Counted from the stretch's first letter, positions 7,838-17,076 are shown. The stretch: DNA of 64,000 nt from Spirochaetota bacterium (GCA_017302015.1 JAFLEE010000020.1:1-64000), one strand, 5' to 3'. Program-made: numbers and translations. Notes: generated from the letters alone by a model not told the origin.

Positions 7838-9022
7838 ATGCCCGCCCGCGCCAAAGAAGTCTTCCAGGAGGTCCAGCAGGAGAAGAAGTACTTCCTCCAA
7901 CTCCTCGACGCCGTGGAGGACGCCCTCTTCTCCATGGACCACGACGGGAAGGTGGCCTGGATGAACAAGGCCGCGGAGCGCCTGGCGGGGGAATCCCTGC
8001 GCAAATTCCACGGCAAGCCCTTCGCCGAACTTCCCGTCGACGGTCACCTGAAGGAAATCTGGAAGCGCTTCCTCGGCGGGGAGCGCATCCGCAACCTTGA
8101 AACCTGCATCACCCCCCACCCCGCGGTCGGAAAAGCCGTCCACGGCACCGGGCTCCCCGAGGCGCCGCCGTGCGCCGCCCTCATCTCCTGCTTCACGCTG
8201 GCCGACGGGGGGCGCCTCCAGGGGGGCCTGCTCTTCGTCCAGGACGTCAGCGAAGTGCGCCGCCACGCCCGCGACCGCCTGCAGAAGGATTCGGTGCACG
8301 CCCTCGCCGGCCTCACGGCCTCCCTCGCCCACGAGATCAAGAACCCCCTGGGGGCCATCGATCTCCATATCCAGCTCCTCCAGCGCCTGCTCAAGAACGC
8401 CCATTTCCCCGGGCACGGGGAGATGGACGAGATGGCCCGGGTGATCTCCGAGGAGATCCACCGCCTCGACCGCATCGTCAACGAGTTCCTCACCTCGGTG
8501 CGGCCCATCCGCGCGCGGCGCAAACCCGAGAGCCTCAACCCCATCCTCGAGGAGGTCCTGCGCCTCATGGCGCCCGAACTCGAGGCGCGCAAGGTGCGCG
8601 TGGTGGCCGATCTCGCCCCCGACCTGCCCCTCCTCCTGCTCGACCGCGACCTCATCAAGCAGGCGGTGATCAACCTCATCAAGAACGCCCAGGCGGCCAT
8701 GGAGAACACGGGCCGCCCCGGCCTGCTGAAGGTGGGCACCCGGCACGCGGGCGAGACCGTGCTGCTCTCGGTCGCCGACAACGGCGAGGGCCTGCCGGCC
8801 GAGAACCTCGCCAAGATCTTCGAGCCCTTCTTCACCACCCGCGAGATGGGCACGGGATTGGGCCTCACCATCGTCCACCGCATCTTCACCGAGCACGGCG
8901 GCGAACTGGTCCTCCAATCCGAGCCCGGGCAGGGCACCGATTTCCGAGTGGAATTCCCCCTCCACGAGGCCGCCCCCCGCCTGCTCGCCTCCCCCCCGCC
9001 CGATAGGACTCCCCGAGGATAA
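7838..9022 (+). CDS. PAS-domain sensor histidine kinase, NtrB-like
   Basis: A soluble 394-residue kinase without membrane segments. Residues 18-135 form a PAS sensor (LLDAVEDALFSMDHDGKVAWMNKAAERL...). The HisKA phosphoacceptor is in 'SLAHEIKNPLGAI' (His near 165), and the HATPase domain shows the N box 'NLIKNAQAAM', G1 'DNGEGLP' and G2 'GTGLGLTIV'. The arrangement resembles NtrB/nitrogen-regulation and AtoS-type kinases that feed sigma-54 activators. No response regulator is adjacent, so it is an orphan here. It sits between the cysteine-synthase homologue and coaX in a tight same-strand row (gaps of 3 nt). Confidence 0.92.
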   Translation: MPARAKEVFQEVQQEKKYFLQLLDAVEDALFSMDHDGKVAWMNKAAERLAGESLRKFHGKPFAELPVDGHLKEIWKRFLGGERIRNLETCITPHPAVGKAVHGTGLPEAPPCAALISCFTLADGGRLQGGLLFVQDVSEVRRHARDRLQKDSVHALAGLTASLAHEIKNPLGAIDLHIQLLQRLLKNAHFPGHGEMDEMARVISEEIHRLDRIVNEFLTSVRPIRARRKPESLNPILEEVLRLMAPELEARKVRVVADLAPDLPLLLLDRDLIKQAVINLIKNAQAAMENTGRPGLLKVGTRHAGETVLLSVADNGEGLPAENLAKIFEPFFTTREMGTGLGLTIVHRIFTEHGGELVLQSEPGQGTDFRVEFPLHEAAPRLLASPPPDRTPRG

Positions 9023-9025
9023 CCC

Positions 9026-9808
9026 ATGCATCTCGTCATCGACGTCGGCAACACCAACATCGAATGCGGCGTATTCCCCGCCGAGAAGGGCGCCTTCGAC
9101 CTCAAGGCCTCCTTCCGGCTCTCCACGCCCAAGATCATCACCACCGATGAGCTGGCCGCGAACCTGCGCAGCCTGCTCCATTATAACGGGATCAACCACG
9201 CGCACCTCACCCGCGCCGTCTTCTCCTCGGTGGTGCCGCCGCTGAACCACAACATCACGAAGATGATGGATTCCTATTTCGGCCTCCCCATCACCCGAAT
9301 CACCCACCAGCATTTCCTCGACTTCACCGTCCAGTACGAGCCCGCCACCGACGTCGGCATCGACCGCCTCGTGAACATCCAGGCGGCCCTCGCGCTCTAC
9401 GGGGCCCCGGCGCTCGTGGTGGACTTCGGCACGGCCACCACCCTCGACGTGCTCACCGACGACCGCCGCTATATCGGGGGCCTCATCATCCCCGGCCTGG
9501 CCGTGAGCCTCGACTCCCTGGTGCGCAACACGAGCCAGCTGCCCCGGGTGGAACTCGACTACCCCAAGCGCATCGTCGCCCGCAATACCCGCGAGAATAT
9601 GCAGAACGGGGTCTATTACCTCAACGCCTACGGCATCGACGGGATGATCCGCGCCATCAAAGAAGAGAACTTCCCCGGGCAGGAAGTGAACCTGGTGGCC
9701 ACGGGCGGCCTCTCGGGCTATATCACCCGGGCCATCCACCAGCCCATGAAACTCGAGCCGAAGCTCCAATTGATGGGGATGAAGATCCTCATGGACCGCC
9801 TGCCCTGA
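9026..9808 (+). CDS. coaX: Type III pantothenate kinase
   Basis: A 260-residue ASKHA-fold enzyme that phosphorylates pantothenate, the first step of coenzyme A synthesis. It shows the N-terminal phosphate loop 'DVGNTN' (6-11), the pantothenate-binding 'PATDVGIDRLVN', the second phosphate motif 'DFGTATTLDV' (about 132-141) and the adenosine motif 'TGGLSG'. Length and motifs are typical of CoaX. It is the last gene of the rightward row starting at 6857 and ends 52 nt from the convergent beta-mannosidase gene. Confidence 0.96.
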   Translation: MHLVIDVGNTNIECGVFPAEKGAFDLKASFRLSTPKIITTDELAANLRSLLHYNGINHAHLTRAVFSSVVPPLNHNITKMMDSYFGLPITRITHQHFLDFTVQYEPATDVGIDRLVNIQAALALYGAPALVVDFGTATTLDVLTDDRRYIGGLIIPGLAVSLDSLVRNTSQLPRVELDYPKRIVARNTRENMQNGVYYLNAYGIDGMIRAIKEENFPGQEVNLVATGGLSGYITRAIHQPMKLEPKLQLMGMKILMDRLP

Positions 9809-9860
9809 CCCTCCCGGGGCCGTGGGCCCAGGTTCCCCGCGCGGCCGAGGGCCCCCGCCG

Positions 9861-12326
9861 TCAGTGGTAGGTGCTGTAGAGGCTCTTGACCTGGAGCAGG
9901 GCCTCGAACTCCGACCGCGAGAGCGGCTTCTGGGGATGGACTTCGATCGTCGCCGGCCGCCCCGGCATCAGATGGAAGAACCGGTCGGAAAACCGGCCCC
10001 CGATTTCCCCGAGTTCGAGCCAGACCCAGAGCGCGGGCTTCTCGCAGCTGACTTCGACCCGGAAGCCGCCGGGCGCCTCGCGCACGGCGTAGCGGAGTCC
10101 GGGCTCCTGGAGATCGAGGTGCTTGGGCCGCGCGAAGGTGGCGAGGTTCGAGGAGAGGATCTCCCCTCCGGCTTCCAGGTCGGCCACGAAGAGGACCGAA
10201 TGGGCCGCTCGCCCCTCCATCGCTCCCGAGAGGTCGACCTTCTTCGCCATGCGATTCGCCAAGGCCCCCACGGCCCCCTCGGCCTGCCCTTCCGCGAGGG
10301 CCTTTCCGTACAGATCGATTAGCCGCCAACGCAGGACACCCTTCACCGGGCGTCGGTGGTCGTTGGTGAGGTGGATTTCGACGGTCTTCGCCGCGGCGTC
10401 CTCCACGAGGGAGAGGAGCACCGGCGCGTTGAACCGGCGCGCCAGATAGTGCAGCCCCTTCCAGTTCCCGAAATAATCGATGCTCGACCAGCTCGCCACC
10501 GGCCAATTGTCGTTGATCTGCCAGTAGAGCGTCCCCATGCCCCGGGGCATCTGACGGCGCCAATGCTCGACGGCGTACTTCATGGCCATGCCCTGGAGGA
10601 TTTGGGAGACCCAGAGTTGGTCATCGAATCGGCCCGGCAGTCGGAACCAGTCGAGCAGGTAGGTGAGGATCGTGGCATTTCCGATGCCCGAGCGCTGGTG
10701 GTGCTCCATGACGCGCGCGGTGATGTTGCGGTCCGATGGGTCGGTGTAGCCGCGCACGATGCGGGGCTCGGGGAACGACTGGAAGCCGAACTCGCTATTG
10801 AAGCGGTGCGTGCAGGTGCGGTACCACTCGAACGGCTGCTTGCCGTGCCAGACGGTCCATAAATGGGCGTCGCCCGAATCCGGGTTATTGAAATCGGTGC
10901 GCTTGCCCACGGGGGTGTGGGGGCTCCCGGGCCAATAATCGCGCCCCGGGTCGAGTTCGCCCACCACGGCGGGGAGGAGCTTGTCGAAGAGTTTCCCGTA
11001 ATCGGCCCAGCTCATGGTCCGTTCCGTCCACTTCTCGCCCACGAGGCCCTGCTCGAGTTCGTTATTGCCGCACCACATCGCGAGGCAGGCGTGGTGGCGC
11101 AGGCGGCGCACCTGATCCTTCGCCTCCGCCCTCACGTTTTCGAGAAACGCGGGGTCGAAGGTCGGGTAGGTGGAGCAGGCGAACATGAACTCCTGCCAAA
11201 CGCAGATCCCCAACTCGTCGCAGAGGTCGTAGAACAGGTCGTCCTCGTAGATGCCGCCGCCCCAGACGCGCAGCATGTTCATATTGGCGTCGGCGACGCT
11301 CTCGAGGAGCGAGCGGTACTGGGCGGCTGTCGTTCGGGTGACGAAGGCGTCGGTGGGGATCCAATTCCCGCCCTTGGCGAAGAACGGGGCCCCGTTGACC
11401 TTGAATTGGAAGGTTTCGCCGTACTTGTCCTTATGGCGGTCCAAACCCAATTGGCGGAGCCCGATGCGCCTGGTTTGCCGGTCGATGGAGCGGCCCTCCT
11501 GGAGAAGCTCCACCTCCACCTCATAGAGCGGCTGGCCGCCCAGGCCCTTCGGCCACCAAAGTTCCGGTTTCGCCACGGGGAGGCGGAGCCGGCAGGCGCC
11601 CTTTTTCACCGGGCCCTGTTGGGTGGCGACGGCCTTTCCATCCTTCACAACCCTGGCGCGCACCTCGCATGGGGCCTTGCCGATGGCCCCGATTTGCGCA
11701 ATGCATTCCAGTTCGACCCTCCCCTTTCCATGGCGCTGGGCGATCCGCACGTCGTCCAGGCGCGCGCCATCCCACGCCTCGAGGCGGAGATCTCGCCAGA
11801 TGCCCGCGGTCACGAGCACCGGCCCCCAATCCCAGCCGAAATTGCACGGCTGCTTTCGCAGATAGGCCCGGCCCTTGATCTCGAGGGGGCCGCCCCAGCC
11901 AGGCAGCGCCCGCGCTTTCTGCCGGCGGCGCACATAATCGACGGCCGATTCGAAGCGCACTTCGATGGCGTTGCGCCCGGGGCGCAACGTTTTTTTCACG
12001 TCGAAGATCCAGGTGCGGAACATATTGTCGGCCTTTCCGACGAGCTTCCCGTTGATCCGGACGGTGGCGAGCGTGTCCAAACCATCGCAATGGAGGACGA
12101 TCCGCTGGCGCGCCAGGAGCGCCGAGTCGACCTCGAAGTCGCGCCGGTAGGTCCACGCGCGCTCCCCGATCCACTGCACCGAGAGTTCCCGGTCGCGCAC
12201 GAAAGGGTCCTCCAATTTACCGGCGGCCATCAAATCGGTGTGGACGCACCCCGGCACCGTCGCGGGAACGGCCTCGTCTTTTCCGCTGAGCGTCCAAGCG
12301 CCGCCGAGATCGAGGGTGGAAACCAT
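9861..12326 (-). CDS. Glycoside hydrolase family 2 beta-mannosidase
   Basis: An 821-residue GH2 enzyme expected to release beta-linked mannose from oligosaccharide ends. It has an N-terminal sugar-binding jelly roll (WTYRRDFEV, HCDGLDTLATVRINGK), immunoglobulin-like domains and a TIM barrel. The acid/base Glu follows Asn in 'WCGNNE' (about 418), and the nucleophile Glu is in 'NSEFGFQSFP' (about 511). These motifs and 'RVWGGGIYEDDLFYDLCDELGICVWQEF' fit beta-mannosidase rather than beta-galactosidase. No signal peptide is present, so it acts in the cytosol on imported oligosaccharides. The start at 12326 is preferred over an ATG 13 codons upstream because GGAGG lies 6 nt before it. The AraC gene just upstream is the likely regulator. 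Confidence 0.92.
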   Translation of the reverse strand: MVSTLDLGGAWTLSGKDEAVPATVPGCVHTDLMAAGKLEDPFVRDRELSVQWIGERAWTYRRDFEVDSALLARQRIVLHCDGLDTLATVRINGKLVGKADNMFRTWIFDVKKTLRPGRNAIEVRFESAVDYVRRRQKARALPGWGGPLEIKGRAYLRKQPCNFGWDWGPVLVTAGIWRDLRLEAWDGARLDDVRIAQRHGKGRVELECIAQIGAIGKAPCEVRARVVKDGKAVATQQGPVKKGACRLRLPVAKPELWWPKGLGGQPLYEVEVELLQEGRSIDRQTRRIGLRQLGLDRHKDKYGETFQFKVNGAPFFAKGGNWIPTDAFVTRTTAAQYRSLLESVADANMNMLRVWGGGIYEDDLFYDLCDELGICVWQEFMFACSTYPTFDPAFLENVRAEAKDQVRRLRHHACLAMWCGNNELEQGLVGEKWTERTMSWADYGKLFDKLLPAVVGELDPGRDYWPGSPHTPVGKRTDFNNPDSGDAHLWTVWHGKQPFEWYRTCTHRFNSEFGFQSFPEPRIVRGYTDPSDRNITARVMEHHQRSGIGNATILTYLLDWFRLPGRFDDQLWVSQILQGMAMKYAVEHWRRQMPRGMGTLYWQINDNWPVASWSSIDYFGNWKGLHYLARRFNAPVLLSLVEDAAAKTVEIHLTNDHRRPVKGVLRWRLIDLYGKALAEGQAEGAVGALANRMAKKVDLSGAMEGRAAHSVLFVADLEAGGEILSSNLATFARPKHLDLQEPGLRYAVREAPGGFRVEVSCEKPALWVWLELGEIGGRFSDRFFHLMPGRPATIEVHPQKPLSRSEFEALLQVKSLYSTYH

Positions 12327-12366
12327 GGAGGACCTCCGTGCCGGGATGGGATGGGCACGGGGCATT

Positions 12367-13317
12367 TTAAACGGGATCGGGCCGGGAGGGGGATGCCGCG
12401 GCGGGCAAGGGGGATATCTTTTTCGGCAAGGACCCCCGAGTGGCGGAGGGGGGGTGGCCGAAGGCCGCCTTGAACGCCCGGGAAAAATGGTAGGGATTGG
12501 CGAATCCCAGGGCGGCGGCGCTCTCGTGCACGCTGAAGCCCTCCTCGAGCAGGTCGCGGGCGCGCTCCAGGCGGAAGCGACCGAAGACCCTGGCCGGGCT
12601 ATCGCCCATGATGCGCCGGCAATGGAGGGTGAAGGTGCGCTCGGGGAGATTGAAGGACCGGGCCATCGCTTGCAGGCCCAATCGGGTGCCCAAACTCCGC
12701 TGGAAGAGCCCGATGAGCCGCACGCGGAAGCCCTGCTCCCCCGTGACGTGGCGGAAGCCCTCGTCGAGGGCGAGGGGCGGCATCAGGCGCATGAAGCTCC
12801 AGAAAAAATCGGCGGTGAGGACGTCGAGGAGCGCGTGGGCGAAGGGTGCCTCGTTGGCCGACTCGGCGGCGAGGCGGGCGAAAATCCCCTGGAAGCGGTC
12901 CCCCTTCCCCCGCAGCACCTGGTGCTCGGGCCGGCTCAAGGGGGAGAAGATGTTCCACGACTGCTCCTCCCCCGGACGCGGGAAGGTGAAGCGCAGACTA
13001 TGGTAGCGAAGGCCGCGGTCGCAGAAATCCTCGTGGGCGTCGCCGGGCTTCACCAGGAGGAGGTCGCCCTCGCCGAGGTGGAGGTCCGCCCCGCCGAGGC
13101 GGCAGCGGTAGCGGCCCGCCTCCACCGCGATCACCTCGTAGTGCAGGTGGCGGTGGGGCGCGAAGCGGAAGGGCCCCTTGAAGGAGAGTTGGCCCCAATC
13201 CGAGAAGCGGGGATGGGCGGCGCCCGGCGTCGACGGCCGCTCCCAATAGCGGGCCCGCAGCGAGCCCTGGTCCAGTCGGCGGTGCGGCTCCCGGCCGCTG
13301 CGTTTGGCGCGGCTCAC
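12367..13317 (-). CDS. AraC-family transcriptional regulator with cupin sensor
   Basis: A 316-residue regulator. The N-terminal cupin-like ligand domain (about 45-140) has 'FAPHRHLHYEVIAVEAGRYRC' and 'GDLLLVKPGDAHEDF'. The C-terminal double helix-turn-helix (about 205-300) has 'SVHESAAALGFANPYHFSRAFKAAFGHPPS', the canonical AraC signature. The start is GTG, directly abutting the TAA of the SirB1-like gene (TAAGTG), which implies translational coupling. It ends about 40 nt before the beta-mannosidase start, so the simplest role is sugar-dependent control of that enzyme. Confidence 0.9.
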   Translation of the reverse strand: MSRAKRSGREPHRRLDQGSLRARYWERPSTPGAAHPRFSDWGQLSFKGPFRFAPHRHLHYEVIAVEAGRYRCRLGGADLHLGEGDLLLVKPGDAHEDFCDRGLRYHSLRFTFPRPGEEQSWNIFSPLSRPEHQVLRGKGDRFQGIFARLAAESANEAPFAHALLDVLTADFFWSFMRLMPPLALDEGFRHVTGEQGFRVRLIGLFQRSLGTRLGLQAMARSFNLPERTFTLHCRRIMGDSPARVFGRFRLERARDLLEEGFSVHESAAALGFANPYHFSRAFKAAFGHPPSATRGSLPKKISPLPAAASPSRPDPV

Positions 13318-14139
13318 TTATTTGGCCGCGTGGATCTCTTTCTCGAGTTCGAGGTAGAAACGCTGCTCTTCGGCGTCGCCCTGCTCTTCGCCCGATCGCG
13401 CCAGGTTCCGCAGCGTGCGGGCCACCATCTCCCATGCCCCCGCGCCGCGGGCCAAACTGCGCCGGCCCTCGGGGAGCGTGAGGCAGATTTCGTTGATCTC
13501 CGCGGGCCCCAGGAGTCGCCCGCCCCGGAAGCAATCGAAGACGAGCACCTGGCCGCTCCAGACCGCCGTGGCGTAGAAATGGCGCGGGGTGGGGAGGCCC
13601 TGGAGCGTGAACCCTAGCCGGTCGCAGACGAGGATGGCGATGAGGGTGAGCGCGAGGGGAAGGCCCCGCCGACTCTCGAGCACGCGCATGAGGTTGGAAT
13701 GGTCGGGGTGGTGGTAATCGCTCTCGGCGCCGCGAAGCCCCTTGAGGCGGAAGAGGAAATCGACCACGCTTTCGGGGCTGGCGCTCAGGCGCTCCCGGCG
13801 GAACTCCTCGGCGAGGGCGTCGAGCCGCTCGGGAAGCGCTAGGGCGGATGGGCCGCTGGCGAGCCAAGCCAAGCCCGTCATGGCCTTCTCGAGGCGGGCC
13901 AATTCCCCCATTTCCCCCAACCAGGAGAACCACGTGCCGAGGAATTGTTCTCGGCGGGCCCCGCGCAGGATGATCTGGAATTGGCGCCCGGCCTCGGGGC
14001 TCAGCGACGCCAAATGGGGCCGGGCCCGGGACTCGAGCGCCTCGCCCAATTGGGCCAGGGCCCGGGAGAGCTCCTGGCGCACCGCGGGCGCCTCGTCGTC
14101 GAGGAGGGAAAGGGCGGCCTTGAGCCGGGCGTCATCCAT
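13318..14139 (-). CDS. SirB1/transglutaminase-like protein (Transglut_core2)
   Basis: A 273-residue cytosolic protein with the SirB1-type transglutaminase-like core: 'DHSNLMRVLESRRGLPLALTLIAILV' followed by 'GLPTPRHFYA', close to the SirB1 pattern (N..L..VL..R.GiP..Ls.iy..v.rrlGl...G...PgHF). The Cys of true transglutaminases is replaced in this family, and the biochemical role is unsettled. The N-terminal half (1-110) is helical. It heads an operon with an AraC regulator and beta-mannosidase, and has its own leaderless-type promoter. Confidence 0.75.
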   Translation of the reverse strand: MDDARLKAALSLLDDEAPAVRQELSRALAQLGEALESRARPHLASLSPEAGRQFQIILRGARREQFLGTWFSWLGEMGELARLEKAMTGLAWLASGPSALALPERLDALAEEFRRERLSASPESVVDFLFRLKGLRGAESDYHHPDHSNLMRVLESRRGLPLALTLIAILVCDRLGFTLQGLPTPRHFYATAVWSGQVLVFDCFRGGRLLGPAEINEICLTLPEGRRSLARGAGAWEMVARTLRNLARSGEEQGDAEEQRFYLELEKEIHAAK

Positions 14140-14147
14140 GCGATGAA

Positions 14148-14177
14148 ATTATAAGCTTTTGGGATGGAGGGGGACAA
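14148..14177 (-). promoter_or_regulatory. Sigma-70-type promoter of the SirB1-AraC-mannosidase row
   Basis: Minus strand TTGTCC (14172-14177), 18-bp spacer, TATAAT (14148-14153). The ATG at 14139 begins 8 nt after the -10 box, leaving almost no leader and no ribosome-binding site. Confidence 0.6.
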
Positions 14178-14309
14178 ATTCCCAAAAATCCCCTGGAGTC
14201 GGGGGCGGTTTCCCACGGCCGCGCTCGCCGGCCCACCCAGGCTCAAAGGGCCCGCGTTCTTGAACTCCCCCGGTTTATAAGGGAAACTTGACCCCATGGA
14301 GATCCAACC

Positions 14310-15488
14310 ATGCGTTCAACCCGAGGCGTTTTTTTCCTGCTTGCGCTGGCGCTCGCGTCCTTCCTCCTGATGGGCGCCACCAAATCCCGGGAGGGAACGG
14401 AATGGGATACGGCCTATTGGTACAACGCCAATGACTCGAAACTCCCCCGGGTGCTCCTCCTCGGCGATTCGATCTGCAACGGCTACCAGACCCTCGTGCG
14501 CGACGAACTCGCCGGGGTGGCCTACGTATCGTTTTGGGCCACCTCCAAGTGCGTGGTCGACCGCTCCTACCTGAAGCAACTCACCTATATCCTCGAGGAG
14601 TACGACTACGCGGTCATCCATTACAATAACGGCCTCCATAGCCTGAACACCGACCGCGCCGATTGGGAGGCGGGCCTGCGCGCCGCCCTGAAACTCATCC
14701 GCGAAAAGGGGAAGGGGGCCAAACTCATCTGGGCCACCTCCACCCCGCTGAAGGATCCGGCCCTCACCGAGAAGGCGAAGGAACTCAACGCCATCGCCGC
14801 CCGCGTGGTGAAGGAACAGGGAATCCCCACCGACGACCTCTTCGCCCTGATGGACCCCCAAGATCGGAACAAGCTCTGGAGCGACACCTACCACTACCAC
14901 ATGGAAGGCCGAAAGATGCAGGCCAAGCAGGTGGCGGATAGCATCCGCGAGAGCCTCGGCGGGAAGACCGCCACGGCCACCGAGGCCCGGGCCGCCCTGG
15001 CCTCCGCCGCCAGCGAGACGGGCCCCGACGGGAAACTCGAGACCGTGAAGGCCGGCTCCAATCTGCTCGCCAATGGCGGCTTCGAAGCCACAGGCGGCTG
15101 GAGCGTCTACCCGCCCAAACCCGAGGCGGGCACCTTCGCCCTCACCGAGGAGAACGCGCGGTCCGGCAAGAAATGCGCCAAGATCACCACCCTCACCATG
15201 ATGCAACTCGTGAATTACCGACCGCCGCTCTCGGCGGGCACGAGTTACCGCTTGCGCTTCCAGGCCCGCGCGGAGAAGCCCGGGAAAATCACCGTCCACC
15301 TGCGCACCCAGAAGCCGCCCTACCAGATGTACGGGGAACAGCAGCCCGAATTGACGGCCGCTTGGAAGGAATACGCCGCCGACCTCACGACGCCCGAGGG
15401 ATTCAAGCCCGAGGATTTCGTGCTCCTCTTCAACCTCCCCCCGGGGAACACCTTTTATTTCGACGACGTGATCATCGAAAAGAAATAG
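14310..15488 (+). CDS. Secreted SGNH/GDSL hydrolase with C-terminal carbohydrate-binding-like domain
   Basis: A 392-residue exported esterase candidate. Residues 1-23 are a signal peptide. The SGNH domain follows: block I 'LLLGDSICNGY' with Ser54, block III-type 'HYNNGLHS' (about 105-112) and the catalytic D..H in 'DTYHYH' (about 192-197). From about 245 the chain becomes a jelly-roll 'NLLANGGFEATGGW...YFDDVIIEKK', typical of CBM4/9-type domains, so it probably removes acyl groups from polysaccharides outside the cell. GGAG lies 8 nt before the start. The last 17 nt overlap the convergent amidohydrolase gene. Confidence 0.85.
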   Translation: MRSTRGVFFLLALALASFLLMGATKSREGTEWDTAYWYNANDSKLPRVLLLGDSICNGYQTLVRDELAGVAYVSFWATSKCVVDRSYLKQLTYILEEYDYAVIHYNNGLHSLNTDRADWEAGLRAALKLIREKGKGAKLIWATSTPLKDPALTEKAKELNAIAARVVKEQGIPTDDLFALMDPQDRNKLWSDTYHYHMEGRKMQAKQVADSIRESLGGKTATATEARAALASAASETGPDGKLETVKAGSNLLANGGFEATGGWSVYPPKPEAGTFALTEENARSGKKCAKITTLTMMQLVNYRPPLSAGTSYRLRFQARAEKPGKITVHLRTQKPPYQMYGEQQPELTAAWKEYAADLTTPEGFKPEDFVLLFNLPPGNTFYFDDVIIEKK

Positions 15489-16272
15489 CCGGGCCCCCGA
15501 AGACCCTTTGGGCGTTCCCCGAGAGGAGCGCTTCGAGTTCTTCTTCCGTCAGATCGGAAGCGATCGCCTTCCCCAATTGGTGGGACAGGCTGAAGAAATG
15601 CGCGTCCGAGCCCCAGAGGATCTTGTGGGCGCCCGCCCCCTTGACCAAGCGTTCCACCAGTCCGCGGGGGGACTTGCTCAAACAGGTATCGAGGAAGACA
15701 TTGGGATGGGCCTGTGCCAGCCGGAGATAGGCCTCCACATTCTGGGAGCCCGCATGGGCCGCGATGGCGCGCATGCCCGGCCACCGGGCGGCGAGCGCCC
15801 CGATCTGGTCGAGTTCGGGCCCGCCCCAGGTATGGAAGAGCACGGGAAGGCCGCGCTCATGGGCGATGGCCCAGAGGGGTTCGAATCCGGGATGATCGTA
15901 GGCATACCCGTTCCCGTTATGGAGTTTGATCCCCCGGAAGCCCTCGCCGAGGCGCTGCTGCGCCTCGCCGCGGATGCGCGCGCCATCGTCGGGTAGCACG
16001 GAAAAATAGCCGAGGATTCGGCCGGGATGGCGCTCCATGGCTTCTCGGACCCGGTCATGGCCCCAGACCAACGATTCCCAATCCCACTTCATGCAGTGCA
16101 TGTGGCTCACGGCGATGCGCGCCACGCCCAGGCGATCCATCTGCCCCACCAACAGGGGGGGATCGGTGCCGGGAATGGCGAAACCGTAGCGTCCCAGGTG
16201 CCCGTGCACGTCGAAGATCCCGGGAATCGGGATGGGGAGCCCCTGGCGCAGGGCGGCCAACGCGGCGCTCAT
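15472..16272 (-). CDS. Amidohydrolase (amidohydrolase_2 family)
   Basis: A 266-residue TIM-barrel metal-dependent hydrolase. The ligands of the family are all visible: His-X-His in 'DVHGH' (H23, H25), His in 'LFHTWGG' (about 147), His in 'AAHAGS' (about 175) and Asp in 'WGSDAHF' (about 224). Members act as hydrolases, decarboxylases or lactonases on small cyclic or carboxylated compounds. The ATG at 16272 is chosen because it overlaps the upstream stop (ATGA) and directly precedes the first barrel strand. It is the third gene of a DegT-amidohydrolase-amidohydrolase row, and its substrate is probably the same compound class handled by those neighbours. Confidence 0.85.
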   Translation of the reverse strand: MSAALAALRQGLPIPIPGIFDVHGHLGRYGFAIPGTDPPLLVGQMDRLGVARIAVSHMHCMKWDWESLVWGHDRVREAMERHPGRILGYFSVLPDDGARIRGEAQQRLGEGFRGIKLHNGNGYAYDHPGFEPLWAIAHERGLPVLFHTWGGPELDQIGALAARWPGMRAIAAHAGSQNVEAYLRLAQAHPNVFLDTCLSKSPRGLVERLVKGAGAHKILWGSDAHFFSLSHQLGKAIASDLTEEELEALLSGNAQRVFGGPAISFR

Positions 16273-17024
16273 CGGCGTATCTCCGCGGCCAGGCGGGCGA
16301 AATTTTCCGAGGCGATCAGGCTTTTCTCGGGCATGGGAATGTCGGCGTAGGCCAAATAACCAAGGGCGGCGCCGGCTTCGGCCTCCGGAAAGCCCGTCCC
16401 GAACAGAAGACGGGAGGCGAGCCCATGCCCGATGAGGAACTCGATCCCCCCATGGACGCACCACGGAGAACCGAGGCAAAGGTAGATATTGGAGAAGGCC
16501 TTCAGCAGCGCGACCACCGACCGCATCGCAGTGTAGGGAACTCCCGAAACCATGAAGGGAAGCCCCGGATACCGCTCCGCGAGTTCGCCCACTCCCGTCA
16601 GCGCCACCTGTTCCATCTGGCAAAAGACGGGAAGCTTGCGGTCGGCCAAGGCGCCGAAGAGCGCATCGGCGCACCAGGGTTCGGTACTCCAAGCATCCGG
16701 TTCCGGCCGGATCCAGGCGGCACCCGCGCCCCGACGCAGCGCCTCATCCACCTGCGTGCCCTCAGGGGGGAGTTCGCTGCCCGCCGAGGGCGCGACGGCG
16801 GGACAGGGGACCATCCCCGGTCGGCCCTCCACCATCCCGTAGAGCCGGTCGTTATCGTAGGGAAGGTCGGCGGCCCGATTGGGGACCCCGTAACGGAAGA
16901 GGCCACCGCTTATTCCCAGGCGCCGCCACTGGCCTTCCACATCATCGGCCGAAATGAAAACCCCGCTTCCCGGGGCGCACGGCCCCAGGGCGGCTTGGGC
17001 ATCGAAGAGCTTAACAGAGTCCAT
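16269..17024 (-). CDS. Amidohydrolase-like protein lacking the metal ligands
   Basis: A 251-residue protein with the same layout as its downstream neighbour: an opening 'LFDAQAALGPC' where active family members have D.H.H, a middle 'RYPGLPFMVSG' and an end 'RLLFGTGFPEAEAGAALGYLAYADIP...NFARL'. The C-terminal strand-turn (LLFGTGFP) matches the usual LlfGSDwP with the metal Asp replaced. Both His of the first motif are gone (AQA), so it should not bind the normal metal centre. It overlaps the active homologue by ATGA, suggesting paired synthesis, perhaps as a structural subunit of a mixed complex (inference). It follows the DegT gene after 52 nt. Confidence 0.7.
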   Translation of the reverse strand: MDSVKLFDAQAALGPCAPGSGVFISADDVEGQWRRLGISGGLFRYGVPNRAADLPYDNDRLYGMVEGRPGMVPCPAVAPSAGSELPPEGTQVDEALRRGAGAAWIRPEPDAWSTEPWCADALFGALADRKLPVFCQMEQVALTGVGELAERYPGLPFMVSGVPYTAMRSVVALLKAFSNIYLCLGSPWCVHGGIEFLIGHGLASRLLFGTGFPEAEAGAALGYLAYADIPMPEKSLIASENFARLAAEIRR

Positions 17025-17076
17025 GGCTGTTTATCGGATGGGTTCCCATCGGGCGAAAGGGGGCGGGCCGCTACGC

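Noticed and set aside
6893-9769. 958-residue minus-strand ORF
   Set aside because: Antisense to the cysteine-synthase homologue, histidine kinase and coaX, all with intact motifs.
15870-15895. GGTTCGAATCC, resembling a tRNA T-arm
   Set aside because: It lies inside the amidohydrolase gene and no cloverleaf can be drawn around it.
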